Part shown: positions 49,572-60,057 of the stretch, piece by piece | How the letters are laid out: each line of letters opens with the position of its first letter | Position numbering within the stretch: the stretch's first letter is position 1 | Assembly: GCF_036898095.1 (NCBI RefSeq) | Contig: NC_090763.1 | Coordinates: 63,253,535-63,317,534 of the forward strand | DNA from: Palaemon carinicauda | Taxonomy: Eukaryota; Arthropoda; Malacostraca; Decapoda; Palaemonidae | Length of the DNA: 64,000 nt | Direction: 5' to 3' | The notes under the pieces: model-generated | What the model saw: the letters and a program-made list of their open reading frames with translations, nothing else | Databases searched by the model: none | Told to the model about the DNA's origin: nothing | Position numbers and translations under genes: made by a program

Positions 49572-50400
49572 TCATCGCAGCACTAGACAACAGGGTTTTA
49601 CAACACTACCTGCCACCACCACAAAGTGTCTCAACTTGTGCACTTGCTTCGCATAATGTTTATAGAAGACTCTAGAGGATTTCCATCCAGTGTATGAGCG
49701 GTGTCTCTCAAAGTCCATATACTGAATTAAGTTCAGCGAGAAAGCAATCTTTCTCGGATCATGACTTGCGGGTGTACTGTCAGGATCCGCCCTGCAAATG
49801 AAGTTGGTGAGCTTCGCCCTCAGTTGTTTCAGGGATAAGTTTGATCCTGAGGTTTTGCCTTTGAAGAGCTGTCCTCCCTTGAAGTCTGAAGTTCTTCGAA
49901 GATAGACCTTTAGAGACACTACCAGACATATAGGCACATCTTCCTTCAGAGGGCAGATTCTCCAAGGACCCCACATTTTGGTGGGTAGCTCGTTTTTGAC
50001 GAGAAAGGTAGGATCGGGAAAAAGATTCAGTTCTCCCACTTCTGTGAACTGAATATGGTCCTCGTCTCTTGATAGGGCTACTACAGTATTTCACTAACTC
50101 TAGCCCCTGAGGCTATAGCGAACAAAAATATCACTTTTTGTGTTAGTTCCTGTAGAGAGCCTCCTTTAGAGAGCCATCTTCGTTGTTCAAATTCGAAGTG
50201 TAATGAAAGACTTTGTCCAGAGACCATAAAATGGCCTTTGGAGGGGCTGCTGGTTCAAGTCTAGCGCATGCCTTCGGAATCTTGTTGAAGATTTTGTTCG
50301 ACAGGTCCACCTGGAAGGTGTATAGAAGAGGTCTAGGCAAAGCTGACTTACATGCAGTCATCGTGGTGGAAGCCAAACCTTGTTCGTGAAGGTGAATGAA
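49572..50400 (-). pseudogene. B2 tyrosine recombinase, partly open
   Basis: The same enzyme type as in A1 and B1, and the best preserved catalytic end in the window. The 155-residue open frame 50039-49572 carries TESF/NLFPDPTFLVKNELPTK, then SHDPRKIAFS with an intact H-x-x-R. VFYKHY near its end places the candidate nucleophilic Tyr. An upstream piece (50376-50143: TACKSALPRPLLYTF, AILWSLDKVFHYTS) corresponds to the SAM-like DNA-binding part but is in another frame and ends at a stop. The Tyr and Arg assignments rest on motif spacing, not alignment software. Confidence 0.78.
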
Positions 50401-50479
50401 GAAGGGCAGGCAGAAGTCTATCGAGATTTCCGTTAGTTTTTTGGCTTTGATAAAAGTGACCCACTTCTTCCAAGATGAT

Positions 50480-51571
50480 TCATATTGTCTTCTGGTTGAC
50501 TTTGACTTGTATTCTTCTAAAAAGTCGATACTGTCTTTTCTCGACTGTTAAGGCGAGAAAATCACGCGATGAAGGTTTTGGGTTCTCTGTGATGAAGCGA
50601 AAACAGTCGACTTCTGAACCTGTTGGGATAGAACTGGGTTCGGTAGAGGAAACAGCCTCAACTTCAGTTCTAACACCAGAGGGAACCAATTGCTCTTTGG
50701 GCACTTGGGGCCCACCACTGCTGCTGTTCCCTTGAAGGATCTCAGCCTGTTGAGGACCTTCAGCAGTAGATTTGTTGGTTGGAACAGGTAGATGCGAGTC
50801 CATCTGTTCCAGTTGAGGGACATGGCGTCCGTCGCCTCTGCCCGAGGGTCCTCGTATGGGGCTACGTATCGAGGTAGTTTCTTGTCGCTCGTTGCGAAGA
50901 GGGCGATCTGCAGTTCTGGGACTTTGTCCTAGATGAAAGAGAATGAGTTTGCGTCTAGGGACCATTCTGACTCAATCGGCTTTAGCCTGGATAGAGCGTC
51001 CGCCGTCACATTCCGGAACCCTTGTAGGTGAACTGCTGATAGGTGCCATCTTTTCTTTCTTGCCAAGCGAAAGATGGCCAGCATCACGTGATTGATGTAG
51101 GACGATCATAAGCCTTGTCAGTTCAGACATCTCGCTATCACTTCGCTGTCCAAGACCAGTCTGATGTGGGCTGATCTGTGAGGGGATAGCTTCTTCAACG
51201 TCAGGACGACTGCCATGGCCTCCAGAATGTTGATGTGAAAGGTCTTGAACATGGATGACCAGGTCCCTTGAGCTTTAATTTGATAGGAGTGACCTCCCCA
51301 TCCTTCCGCCGAGGCATCCATGTGGATGGTCACCGATGGGGGAGGTGGTTGTAAGGGAACAGTCATTGCTAGGCTCTTGACCTTCAACCATGGCTTGAGA
51401 AGCGATCATAGTAAGGTTGGTACCGGTCTCTGTAGATCTCTTCGAGCGTTTGATGCATATCTTCTCCAGACTCCTGATGCATCTTTCAGCTGTGCTCTAG
51501 CACTGGGTCTGTTACTGCTGCAAACTGGAGAGAGCCCAGTACTCTTTCCTGTTGGCGTCTGTAGTAGGTAA
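50480..51571 (-). pseudogene. B2 RNase H and linker remnant
   Basis: The open piece 51387-51118 holds RNase H motifs VTIHMDASAEGWGGH (first catalytic Asp), HINILEAMAVVL (Glu) and HIRLVLDSEVIARCL (Asp). A stop follows at 51118 and the C-terminal TADAL-SR motif region (about 50990) is in a closed frame. The next open piece (50823-50548) reads LNWNRWTRIYLFQPTN, the usual linker before the recombinase. All visible RNase H catalytic residues are kept, unlike B1. Confidence 0.78.
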
Positions 51572-52080
51572 AGTTTACAAAGTACCAGGCAGGCATGCTT
51601 AGAAAAAATGTGCACCAAATATTACCTAAGTAATGTAGAGAGATGATGTACGGATAAAATTTATTGGAGGTTTTGTATTTTTCCGTAATAGTGGAAAGTT
51701 TTTAGTAAATTTGTTATACCGTATATCAAATAAGCGTGGCTCCCAAATTTAAAGAGATCTTTAACATCTGTTATAGGAATCTTGGCTACAAATACTTGTT
51801 AGTTTGTGTGCTGTACTAAAGTAATTTTTAAAGCTTTGAATATTTTGTCATTTAACTTAATCAATTTTTAGGGAACTTTTGGCTTTATCTGTGAGTATAT
51901 ACAATAAATATAGGTGTATAGGTACCCCTGGCCACCCCCTACCCAGTGTCTGGGTGGGTTTCTACCTCACACCAAAAGTTTAATAGACTACCTTCCAGCC
52001 ATGCTGGTTTACTTCACCTATCTTTGAAGAGATCCATCTCCAAATACACAAAATCAAGGGTATAAAACACCACAATACAT
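51572..52080. other. Unassigned AT-rich sequence
   Basis: Begins exactly where B2 homology ends; nothing is recognised in it. Confidence 0.45.
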
Positions 52081-52330
52081 CCAATACTACTCTATGGCTG
52101 TGAAATCTGGTCTCTTACTAAAGTCATTGAAAAATGCTTAGAGGTCTTTGAAAATGAAATTTTTAGGAAAATAACAGGACACTTTTTGACTATAGAATGG
52201 AGAATTTGCCTCAATTGGGATACTACTGCCAAAGAGGCTATTGGGCCTTTTGACTGGCCAGACAGTTCTACAATGGATTCTTCTCTCTGGTTACGCCATG
52301 CTCATTGCATCTTGGCCAACACATACACAG
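52081..52330 (+). pseudogene. Non-LTR reverse transcriptase C-terminal fragment
   Basis: An open frame reads PILLYGCEIWSLTKVIEKCL and then EVFENEIFRKITG. The LLYGCE-W-LT block followed by a helical E-R/C-LE-FE-RKI-G segment is the region just after the RT domain in RTE-, CR1- and Jockey-like LINEs. The frame stays open to about 52330, but after the ITG block it diverges from the family and merges into the dispersed repeat that follows. It has no upstream RT motifs, so this is a 5'-truncated relic. Confidence 0.65.
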
Positions 52331-52872
52331 AATAATGTGGCCAATTCCTTACATGTTCTCTTTCCTCATACACTTGATAACACTAGAATTACCAAACAAT
52401 TCTTCTTCTCTTAAGAGGTTAGCTATTGCACTGCAATTGTTCAGTGGCTACTTTCTTCTTGGTAAGGGTAGAAGAGACAGTTAGCTATGGTAAGCATCTC
52501 TTCTAGGAGGAGGACACTCCAAAATCAAACCATTGTTCTATAGTCTTGGGTGGTGCCATAGCCTCTGTACCATGGTCTTCCACTGTCTTGGGTTAGAGCT
52601 CTCTTGCTTTAGGGTACACACGGGCACACTATTCCATCTTGTTTCTCTTCCTCTTGTTATTTTGAAGTTTTTATCCTTTTGTTATTTTCAACTTTTTATG
52701 GTTTGTTTATGAAAGATTTATTTTAATATTATTGTTGTTAGGCTTCTCATAGTTTTCCCTATTTCCTTTTCTCACAGGGCTATTTTCCCAGTTGTGGCCC
52801 TTGGGCTTACTGTATAGCATCCTGCTTTTCCAACTAGGGTTGTAGTTTAGTAAGTGATAGTAATAAAAGATA
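52270..52872 (+). repeat. 600-bp dispersed repeat with TAA-type tail
   Basis: Includes CACTCCAAAATCAAACCATTG, CATGGTCTTCCACTGTCTTG and the terminal blocks CCTTGGGCTTACTG and CTTTTCCAACTAGGG, ending AGTAATAAAA. Its last 80-100 bases recur at 5695-5765, 23484-23572 and 32752-32965, so those are 3'-end fragments of this family. I remember closely similar text as common in shrimp genomes. Contiguity with the LINE fragment upstream suggests it could be the 3' UTR of that LINE. Confidence 0.7.
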
Positions 52873-53668
52873 GGACCCAACAATACCATATCAGCCAAGT
52901 TGTAAAAGTCCAGGAGGATTCAATTAGCTGGTCAAATTGCATGAAGAGAAGACACACGTAATTTACTTAAACAAATGGTAACTGCTGAAGTTATTGGATG
53001 GGGACCTTTGGAAAGACCTAGTTAGAATTGGATTAGATGCCTTGAGTAGGATCTCATGATTCTTTGCTCAGAGCTCCACTCTAAGTTAAGCCTCTACCCC
53101 CAAACATGAGGTAGGCTATAAACAGGCCAAAACTCTTGTCAGTAGGCCGATAGAGCAAGCCACTATGTATAACTTTTAAAAACTGGAATATTACATCAGT
53201 TTATATCATATAGCAAGTAACCTAGGATAAATCAGGTTATTGAAGTTATCAATATTTAGAAAATAAATAATGTAAGTCTTCAATGCCATTTAGTTGTGTG
53301 TTACAAAACCGTACATAGGGTTACCCTTCTCCCTTTGCATCAGCAGGCATGTAGACCTAAATTTTATTTCCGTAAGTTATACTTAATTTTTTTTGCATGT
53401 ATGCATGGGCATATATATAATTGTATGGGGATTTTAAAAAAGTGTGGTGTGAAGTTTATAGTAAATTATTTTATTTTGGTAATGATAAAATTCTGTAAAG
53501 CAGAGTTTAGTCAGTGTGTAGCCATCTAGTCATCCCAACAGTTTATGTAAATATTGTAAATTTTAAATTGCACTGAATTGTTTGTGTCACTCTTAAAATC
53601 CATTGAAATCTCATAAAATGCTAATTCAATATACTGTACTGTACTCGCTTCTTCATTTCTCTTTACAG
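52873..53668. other. Unassigned AT-rich sequence
   Basis: No gene or repeat is recognised. A possible intron, because a candidate exon follows. Confidence 0.4.
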
Positions 53669-53785
53669 GAAATGTTTAGCAAGGAAAATTTTTTAAATCA
53701 TTATAGCTCAGCTATAAGAAATGCAGTGACAGAACCAGATTATTTTGCAATAATGATGAAAGCATGGATTGTGAATCTGCAAGAG
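53669..53785 (+). CDS. Candidate internal exon, 39 residues, unknown protein
   Basis: A pyrimidine-rich acceptor (CTTCATTTCTCTTTACAG) precedes the segment, and a consensus donor (GAG then GTAAAG) follows. It is exactly 39 codons, phase 0 at both ends. The product starts EMFSKENFLNHYSSAIRNAV and ends KAWIVNLQE, amphipathic and helix-like. The two other frames across it contain stops, which supports the phase. No family is recognised. The next acceptor-like site, at 53984, leads to a stop within 13 codons. Confidence 0.5.
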
Positions 53786-54389
53786 GTAAAGTTTATGAAT
53801 TGAGAATTTTTTTATTTTATGTTATATAATGTGATACATTGTACGCCATAGTTTTAATAAGAAAATTATCATGGCTTTAAAAAAGGCTATATTGTGTCCA
53901 GCAAAAGTGATACTTAGTCAGACTACAATGCTGAGGGGAAATAGATTTTAATTAATAATATCAATTGTTTTTATTCCATTTCAGTTGTTTGAGCTTGAAA
54001 TATTACTATTATTTACAACAATATGATAAATTGCCAATGATTTTGCACCCAGGTACATTGGTAATGCTATCAGGAGACTTGTACCAGGCACATTTTTTTT
54101 TAAACTTCCCACATATAAATGCTTATAATACATCAGTTACAGTAAGCTGATTTATATGCTTAACAATTAAACTTGTAACTAATGCCAACCTCGGTTTCCA
54201 GATTGATAAAACTGTTTTAGAATATCTAGTGTAGTTAAAACTAGGCTTTTGAATCATAACAAGACTGCTGCTTTGAGTGGTTAGTGGTGTCATTGCACTA
54301 ATTACTTTACACTAGGTATTACCAGAGGGTCTTTGCTGTGTACCTTTCATTCCTTATGGCACCCATTATTTATCCCTTTTGTTTACCTC
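53786..54389. other. Unassigned AT-rich sequence
   Basis: Includes an acceptor-like TTCCATTTCAG at about 53984 followed by a short open stretch; no supported gene. Confidence 0.4.
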
Positions 54390-54515
54390 CATCCCAGATT
54401 TATATCCCCCCTCTTGCTTTCCAACTCTAACTTTTTTGTGCTGCAACAACACAGTCCTGAATGGCCTCTCCAGCCCCAGTGCTGGGCCATATGGTGCAAA
54501 TTTTTAAAATCACAG
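54390..54515 (+). repeat. Dispersed repeat with GCTGGGCCATATGG block, copy 2
   Basis: Diverged copy of the family at 36420-36612: a pyrimidine-rich lead, then GAATGGCCTCTCCAGCCCC and TGGTGCAAATTTT. Confidence 0.5.
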
Positions 54516-54639
54516 CTGGGTAAGGGGGTTGCTGTTTTGATGGTTTGTTCACATAGGTGGGGTAAGAGATTATATGATTGGGATTTTGCTGGTTCATAAA
54601 ATTTTATCATGGTTATTTGGTAAATGCCCAGGCTTCATG

Positions 54640-54750
54640 AGGATCACTGTAGCTAAATATCCCTTAGAAAGCTGCCTAAAGGAACCTTCCATCGGGACAA
54701 CATGGCTCTCGCCCAAAAATAGATTTTTCTCTTTGCTTCAAAATCTGTTC
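54640..54750. repeat. Solo B-family terminal repeat fragment
   Basis: The reverse complement of B1 24035-24145 (CTAAATATCCCTTAGAAAGC, CTAAAGGAACCTTCCATC, then the extended GCTTTGCTTCAAAATC end). It lies 3 kb past the end of B2 homology. It may be the true right end of B2 after a rearrangement, or a separate relic. Confidence 0.8.
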
Positions 54751-55423
54751 TTTAACTTGTCAAGGATCTGTTCACCATAGGTTCTAATGGTGAACAACCA
54801 AGGAATCTAAATCTTTGTTGACAACTAAATAGTTTTCCTAGGTGTTCTAATGAGGAAAATTGTATGTAGCAAACTTGCAAGCCTTAGCATGAGTAATGCT
54901 GTTAGTTACTCTGTTAATATGCCAGACTATGATAAACAATAGTGGTTTATCTATAAAAAGACATTTCTTTGGCTTTAGAATGAGCTCTCCCAAAGTTCCA
55001 ATAGAAAGTCATACAACAATCAAAGCCAAGGTTTAGATATGAAACAACCAAGTGATCAAAGCCTTTGTTTTTAAGTTTCAACTGTACAATTTGGGGTCAA
55101 TACAAACTTTTAGTTTTAAGGGTTTTCTACTATTTAAGGCACTTTTAAGGTAACCCATTCAGTTATGTGAACCTTTAATTCATGACTCTATGTCCACAAG
55201 TTCTTTGGCTCATCTGTATGTCTTGGTCTCAATACAGTTCGGGATTCTCAACTTCTTGACCTAATTGCGAGTTTGTGATAAAAGAAACCAAATATTTAAC
55301 TATCTCCTTTAAGCCCTGCCTCCATTTCTCATTGTTTTGAATTATAAATCTTATGCAGAGTGAAGAGAGAAAAATACAGTAACATGGAATTTGGGACTTG
55401 CGTCCCAATCCTGCCTCAGTGAA
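54751..55423. other. Unassigned AT-rich sequence
   Basis: No gene or known repeat is recognised. Confidence 0.4.
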
Positions 55424-55835
55424 GTTTAAAGGTTTAAAGGCTGCTCATGAATGGCAGAAAAGAGGGACAATGACATTGCCCTATTGAACAGGACAATGAT
55501 ATTGCCCTATTGAACAGGACAATGACATTGCCCTATTGAACAGGACAATGACATTGCCCTATTGAACAGGACAATGCCTTAGAGACTGACCATATATACA
55601 CATGATCAGTGCCTATGCCCCCTCTCCTCCCAAGCTAGGACCAAATATGGCCAGGCAATGGCTGCTGATGACTCAGCAGATAGACTCATAGGCTCCCACA
55701 AACCCCCCCATCCTTAGCTCACAAGGATGGTGAGGTTGCAGCAACCAAAGACACTAGAGTTCGAGCAGGACTCGAACCCCAACCTGGCGTTCACCAGTCA
55801 GGGACGTTACCACATCCACATTGGATTTTACTACG
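55424..55835 (-). mobile_element. tRNA-derived SINE-like element
   Basis: Read on the - strand it starts with a tRNA-like head: box A region GTGGTAACGTCCCTGACTGG and box B GGGTTCGAGTCCTGC about 35 bases later. These are RNA polymerase III promoter elements. A non-tRNA body follows (CTTTGGTTGCTGCAACCTCA, CATCCTTGTGAGCTAAGGAT), ending near CAGCCTTTAAACC. It resembles a decapod SINE I remember. A 26-bp internal expansion lies in the tail half. Confidence 0.75.
55466..55569. repeat. 26-bp tandem repeat, 4 copies, inside the SINE
   Basis: Four units of 26 bases (GACAATGACATTGCCCTATT then GAACAG), one with a C to T change; a fifth, partial unit starts at 55570. Confidence 0.92.
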
Positions 55836-57814
55836 GCATGTGTGAATGCTTTCATCTCTTCCATGTAAAAGCAAAATACTGTTCTGGTTTCTTTGGTATC
55901 TTTGAGACTAAATGAAGGCATACTGTGATTGAATACTGTATACTGTAGTACAGTATTGTAGTTTTTGCAAAAATACTATTTTTATATTTTGAATGATGAA
56001 TATTTTTATGGAAAGTTTTCCTACCATAGAAGTACTATATTTGCAATATTAAGAAGCAGAAGAAACATTTAAGTAGGGATTCTGAGAATTCTTTTATACT
56101 AAGTCGTTTATCATTGCATCCACTTTCTTAACCTTTCACATGAATTGCAATTCACGCCTGGTGCAATTAAAGTTTGTGTGTGGATAAATGGAGTCTCCTC
56201 TTTCAGGTTGACCAATCCTGTGCAGTACAGGATGAATTTTCTTCTTCCCAAAGTCATTTTTCATTGTTTTGTATTCCTCTTTTGCAGATGTTTAAGAAGA
56301 GAAGAAAGCCGAATTAAGCTTTGCCCATATGTCTAAGAAATTTTACTGAGGAGGTCTTTCAGTGGTGGGAGAGTGAAATCAATTGGTCGATATAGTGTGC
56401 GAATTGTTGCCCTTCTAACATGTAAAGGCCAAAAACTCTCTTACTGGTTAAATTTAAGGTTGTAAATGTGTGTGCTGGAATAAACTATACAGTGTACAGT
56501 ACAGTTGTCATAAAATTTTATGCATAAAAAATAGTTTCATGTTTTACTTGATGGTAGAATATTTGTGGAAACTTTTCCACCAATGACAAGCAGAATGGAA
56601 ACATGCTAAAATAGCATTCTCAGGGACAACGGATTGAGTCCTACCTGTGCCCATGAGATTAAGCTGTTTACTGGGAGGTTACTGTTGTGGCGTGGGACCA
56701 CTTGGGTTTATTGAGCTTGCCCAGCTGACTTTCCCAAAGAGCTTCTCTCCAGGTGAAATTAGGATCGTAACCTGAACACCTTTAGCACTTTATTCACAAG
56801 GTACTTAAAGTAAAATCAAACTAGATTAGCAGGGGTTATGGTAATTTTTTTATGCTGTGTAGTTAATCATTGAATCGTATAAATTATGTGATAAAATTTA
56901 CCCAATGCGATGATTGTTTCTCTGATATCTAAGAAGGTTAAAAAATTTTAAAGAATTTATTGTAACAAATATTTTAGTTGAACTATCTGATTCTGAATAG
57001 TAATGTAAACTTGAAACCCTGCAATTTTAAAGATACAGTAGGGTCCTGAATTATGAGAGAATTTGCTCTATCCACGACCTCGCATAAATAGTAAATCACA
57101 TATTTCAAAGCACATAATAGGAATAATTCCATTAGGGCCAAGGCAAACGGCAACTTATGTATTCAAACTATTTTAAATTTTTCATATGAATAAATAAAAC
57201 ATTTAAAAAGTTTTAAAAGTTTTAATAACTTGATAAAGATAAAGATTACACCTTGGATGGGTGTGAATACCATATATTTCCATGTATATGATGACCTAAA
57301 ATTAGGACAAAATTTCATTGAATTTAAGTCATATCTGTTGTACAAGACAATTAGTGGATTGCAAAACCTTCGGTGTATAGACAAGCTTTTGCTGTATCAT
57401 TTAAAATCCAAAATTAAGTAAATAAAGCGATTTTATATCTTGCTTTTCCTAAACGTGCCTCCTAAAATGGAAACCATTGTTTGTTTATGTTCATCTCCGA
57501 TCTTTTTGAGCAAACGAACGCATTTACACGTATGTTTATGTTAGTTTTTGCAGTAACAGATATTTTACCAAGTATTTGCTTATACAGTATGATTTTGTTA
57601 TTGCTAATGTTTTTACTTTCTTTTTTTCTTAGTACTTAAAAATAGGTTAAATGAATGCGATAACTAATAATGATAAATATAAATGTACTACAGTTTATGA
57701 AAAATATGATAGTTTATAACCCATTAGTGCTTATGCAATATTAACTATAGATGTTTTGAATAAGTTAAGAAATATAAACAATACTCTTTGTTAGCCGTAC
57801 GTGCGTATATTCTC
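55836..57814. other. AT-rich non-coding stretch
   Basis: No gene is recognised; chance frames only. Confidence 0.45.
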
Positions 57815-57964
57815 GAGCAGCAGCTTGACATCAGCCGATCTGATGAGCAGCAGCTTGACATCAGCCGATCTGATGAGCAGCAGCTTGACATCAGCCGATC
57901 TGATGAGCAGCAGCTTGACATCAGCCGATCTGATGAGCAGCAGCTTGACATCAGCCGATCTGAT
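57815..57964. repeat. 30-bp minisatellite, 5 copies
   Basis: Five identical 30-base units (GAGCAGCAGCTTGACATCAG then CCGATCTGAT). Every frame on both strands is open because the unit lacks stops, so the repeat frames seen here are not evidence of a protein. Confidence 0.97.
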
Positions 57965-58665
57965 CCCAACCAAAAGTAAAGCCAGGAGAGGTCAGTAATA
58001 CTTGAGTACTTAACGCTTTTTAAGAAAACAATGATTTTAGTTTCAATTGCTACATGTACTGTAAGTATTGTAAAAGACCGGCGAGAGAGATTGGCTGGTG
58101 TAATGGAATGCTGTGTTTCTTGTACCACTGAAGCAAGGAATTGCTCGCAACAACTAACTATATTGTCATGCTGATTTCATTCTTAAACTCAGGATTGCCA
58201 ACTGTAAACTAAGATTTCATTGTTTATTTATTACTACTATCATTAACACTACCATTAAAGCTATCAAATACTTAGAGAAATAGAAAGATAAAATTTGCTG
58301 AGAACATAATCACAACTGTTTATATTTTGTCAGCTGGACTCAAATAGATAAAAGTTTTTAATTGTCGATATAGAATTTTTCCTCATAGGCTATTAATTAG
58401 GAAATTGTCAAGAAAATGTGAAGTAGATATGGTTTGGTCACATTTATTATCAGTCACTGTTTTGAATTAAAAGTGGCGCATGGCTCACAGACTTTGAATG
58501 GTGTTACGAATACAGAAAATTTATTTATGAGAACTAGGAACTGCATGAATGGGGAATCGTATTGTTTGGGACCGTACTGTAATTGATGGTAATTTATTAA
58601 AAAAATAATTGAGTTGGTCATGAAATTTCATTTACAGTTTCAATAAAACTAATTATTCCCCACAG
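57965..58665. other. AT-rich non-coding stretch
   Basis: No gene or known repeat is recognised. Confidence 0.45.
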
Positions 58666-58670
58666 TTACA

Positions 58671-58782
58671 TGGAAACATCCGAGCATCTAGAGTGGGTTA
58701 TGGCCACCCATATGGAGGAAGAGAAGTGGAAACATGCAAATATCTAAATTGGATTGTGGCCACCCACAATGCTAAAGAGGTA
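58671..58782. repeat. Diverged 56-bp tandem duplication with exon-like borders
   Basis: Units 58671-58726 and 58727-58782 align without gaps (TGGAAACAT, ATCTA, TGGCCACCCA shared). The segment also has an acceptor (ATTCCCCACAG before 58666) and a donor (GAG then GTAATG after 58779) with one open frame of 38 codons. Since 56 is not a multiple of 3, the two units would be read in different frames. This argues for a minisatellite rather than a repeat-domain exon. Confidence 0.6.
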
Positions 58783-59383
58783 ATGTAAATCCTGTCATTA
58801 TCATTCATTCACACTAGACCTCCCTCTATTTCTTTGATGGCCGTTATTTGGAAATTGGTTCTCCTAACTGCCATTGTACCTTGAATGTATTTCTTTGTAT
58901 TCAATGTAGAGACTTTCTTTGTGAAGGTGTGGAATAAGAACAATTAGGATGAGGTTTCAAGTATCAGGGACCTTGATATTAATATCAATATGATTTGTTG
59001 TACTGTACCCAGACTTTTGACTGCTTAGTACCTTCAACAGTTGTATCTATAATATTCCTAAGAAAAGAGTACTCTGGTAAAATTTTGGTTTGTGTCATTT
59101 CATTTCACTCGTCCATTTAGTTTGGTTCAATAATTTTGGTACCTGTATATAAGATTTCCTAATGAATATATAAAAATTTACTGATTACTTTATAGGAAAC
59201 TCCCCTGATGTTCTTATTGCATCTTTCTTGAAGCTTGGATTTTTATTGACACATACCCCAAAATAGAAATATCCTGTTTTCTTTCTTTCAATAGGCTTAG
59301 GTTCTAGCACAGTATTGAGATAATAAAGTGGTTAATGGCAATAACCTTAACTTGGGTATGACGCAACCTTTTTGTTTTTTCAG
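58783..59383. other. AT-rich non-coding stretch
   Basis: No gene or known repeat is recognised. Confidence 0.4.
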
Positions 59384-59630
59384 TCTTCTCCTCCCGTTGG
59401 TAATATACTAATGTGTTGCACTCGTGTTGGACACCATGCAATGGGACACCTCATGATTCTCTCTCTTGGTACTGCTCTTCAATGAGTTTCAGACATTAGA
59501 ACTTCTGACATCTGCTGCTTTCCCAATCTATGATAATGGTGAAAGAGGAACCTATGATCATTCTCATCACATTTATGGGCAGTTATCTCTTATCCCTCCT
59601 CAGATTAATTCTCCTATTAAAAGACAGAAG
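59384..59630 (+). pseudogene. Candidate exon or broken coding segment, unknown protein
   Basis: A strong acceptor (CTTTTTGTTTTTTCAG) precedes 59384. A first open stretch (SSPPVGNILMCCTRVGHHAM) runs to a TGA at about 59483. In another frame, open across 59466-59630, the segment reads LELLTSAAFPIYDNGERGTY and ends SPIKRQK at AAG-GTTTGT, a plausible donor. An alternative acceptor (GAGTTTCAG) at 59492 would give a 138-base phase 0/0 exon. Either a shorter exon from 59493 is used, or the segment is frameshifted. No protein family is recognised. Confidence 0.35.
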
Positions 59631-59667
59631 GTTTGTATTCATGAAGGAAGAAATCTCAAATTTTAAG

Positions 59668-60057
59668 AGTTAATTTGTATTTTTCAATATTTAACTTAGC
59701 CGGTGATTATAATAGCTGCAACTCTGTTGCTCGGCAGAAAACTCTAAGGTAAAATTCGCCAGCGATCGCTACACAGGTTGCGGGTGTGCCCAACAGCGCC
59801 ATCTGTCGTCCAGATACCCAGTACTCTATGTAAACAAAGAACTCAATTTTCTCTCTGTCGTGCTACCGACAAGACGTACTTATTCGCTATTGCTAAACTG
59901 GATTTGTTTTCACAACTAATTGGTGAAGTACATTATTCTAGTTTTGAGCTTTCGCTGTGCAGGCTTTCTCTTCACAAATCCTTGAACTCTTTTTGATTAC
60001 GAATTCTTTGTTGATGACTTTTTGATAGTTTTTGAAATCCCCTTTGACCAATTCAAA
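59668..60057 (+). other. A2 5' terminal region and leader
   Basis: About 390 bases between the inferred terminus and the Gag ATG. It is GC-richer than the flank (CGCCAGCGATCGCTACACAG) and has no long frame. The matching right terminus is outside the window, so the exact boundary is unproven. Confidence 0.6.

Larger units (their letters stand above)
49338..51563 (-). mobile_element. Element B2, internal part (recombinase and RNase H)
   Basis: Continuous alignment with B1 25060-27172 in the same orientation, for example GGCACTGGTGTTAT, GGATCCGCCCTGC and GGAGAGAGCCCAGT. Homology stops at about 51563, in the RNase H N-terminal region, and RT and Gag are missing. The sequence beyond is unrelated, so B2 was truncated by deletion or by a rearrangement. 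Confidence 0.82.

Noticed and set aside
50480..50965. 161-codon - strand frame in B2
   Set aside because: Off-frame shadow of the RNase H to recombinase linker, which reads LNWNRWTRIYLFQPTN in the frame of 50548-50823.
53984..54150. Second exon after the 53669 candidate
   Set aside because: The acceptor-like site leads to a stop in the required phase; the longer frame is in an incompatible phase.
57745..58128. Repeat protein in the 30-bp array at 57.8 kb
   Set aside because: All frames are open on both strands; no conserved flank.
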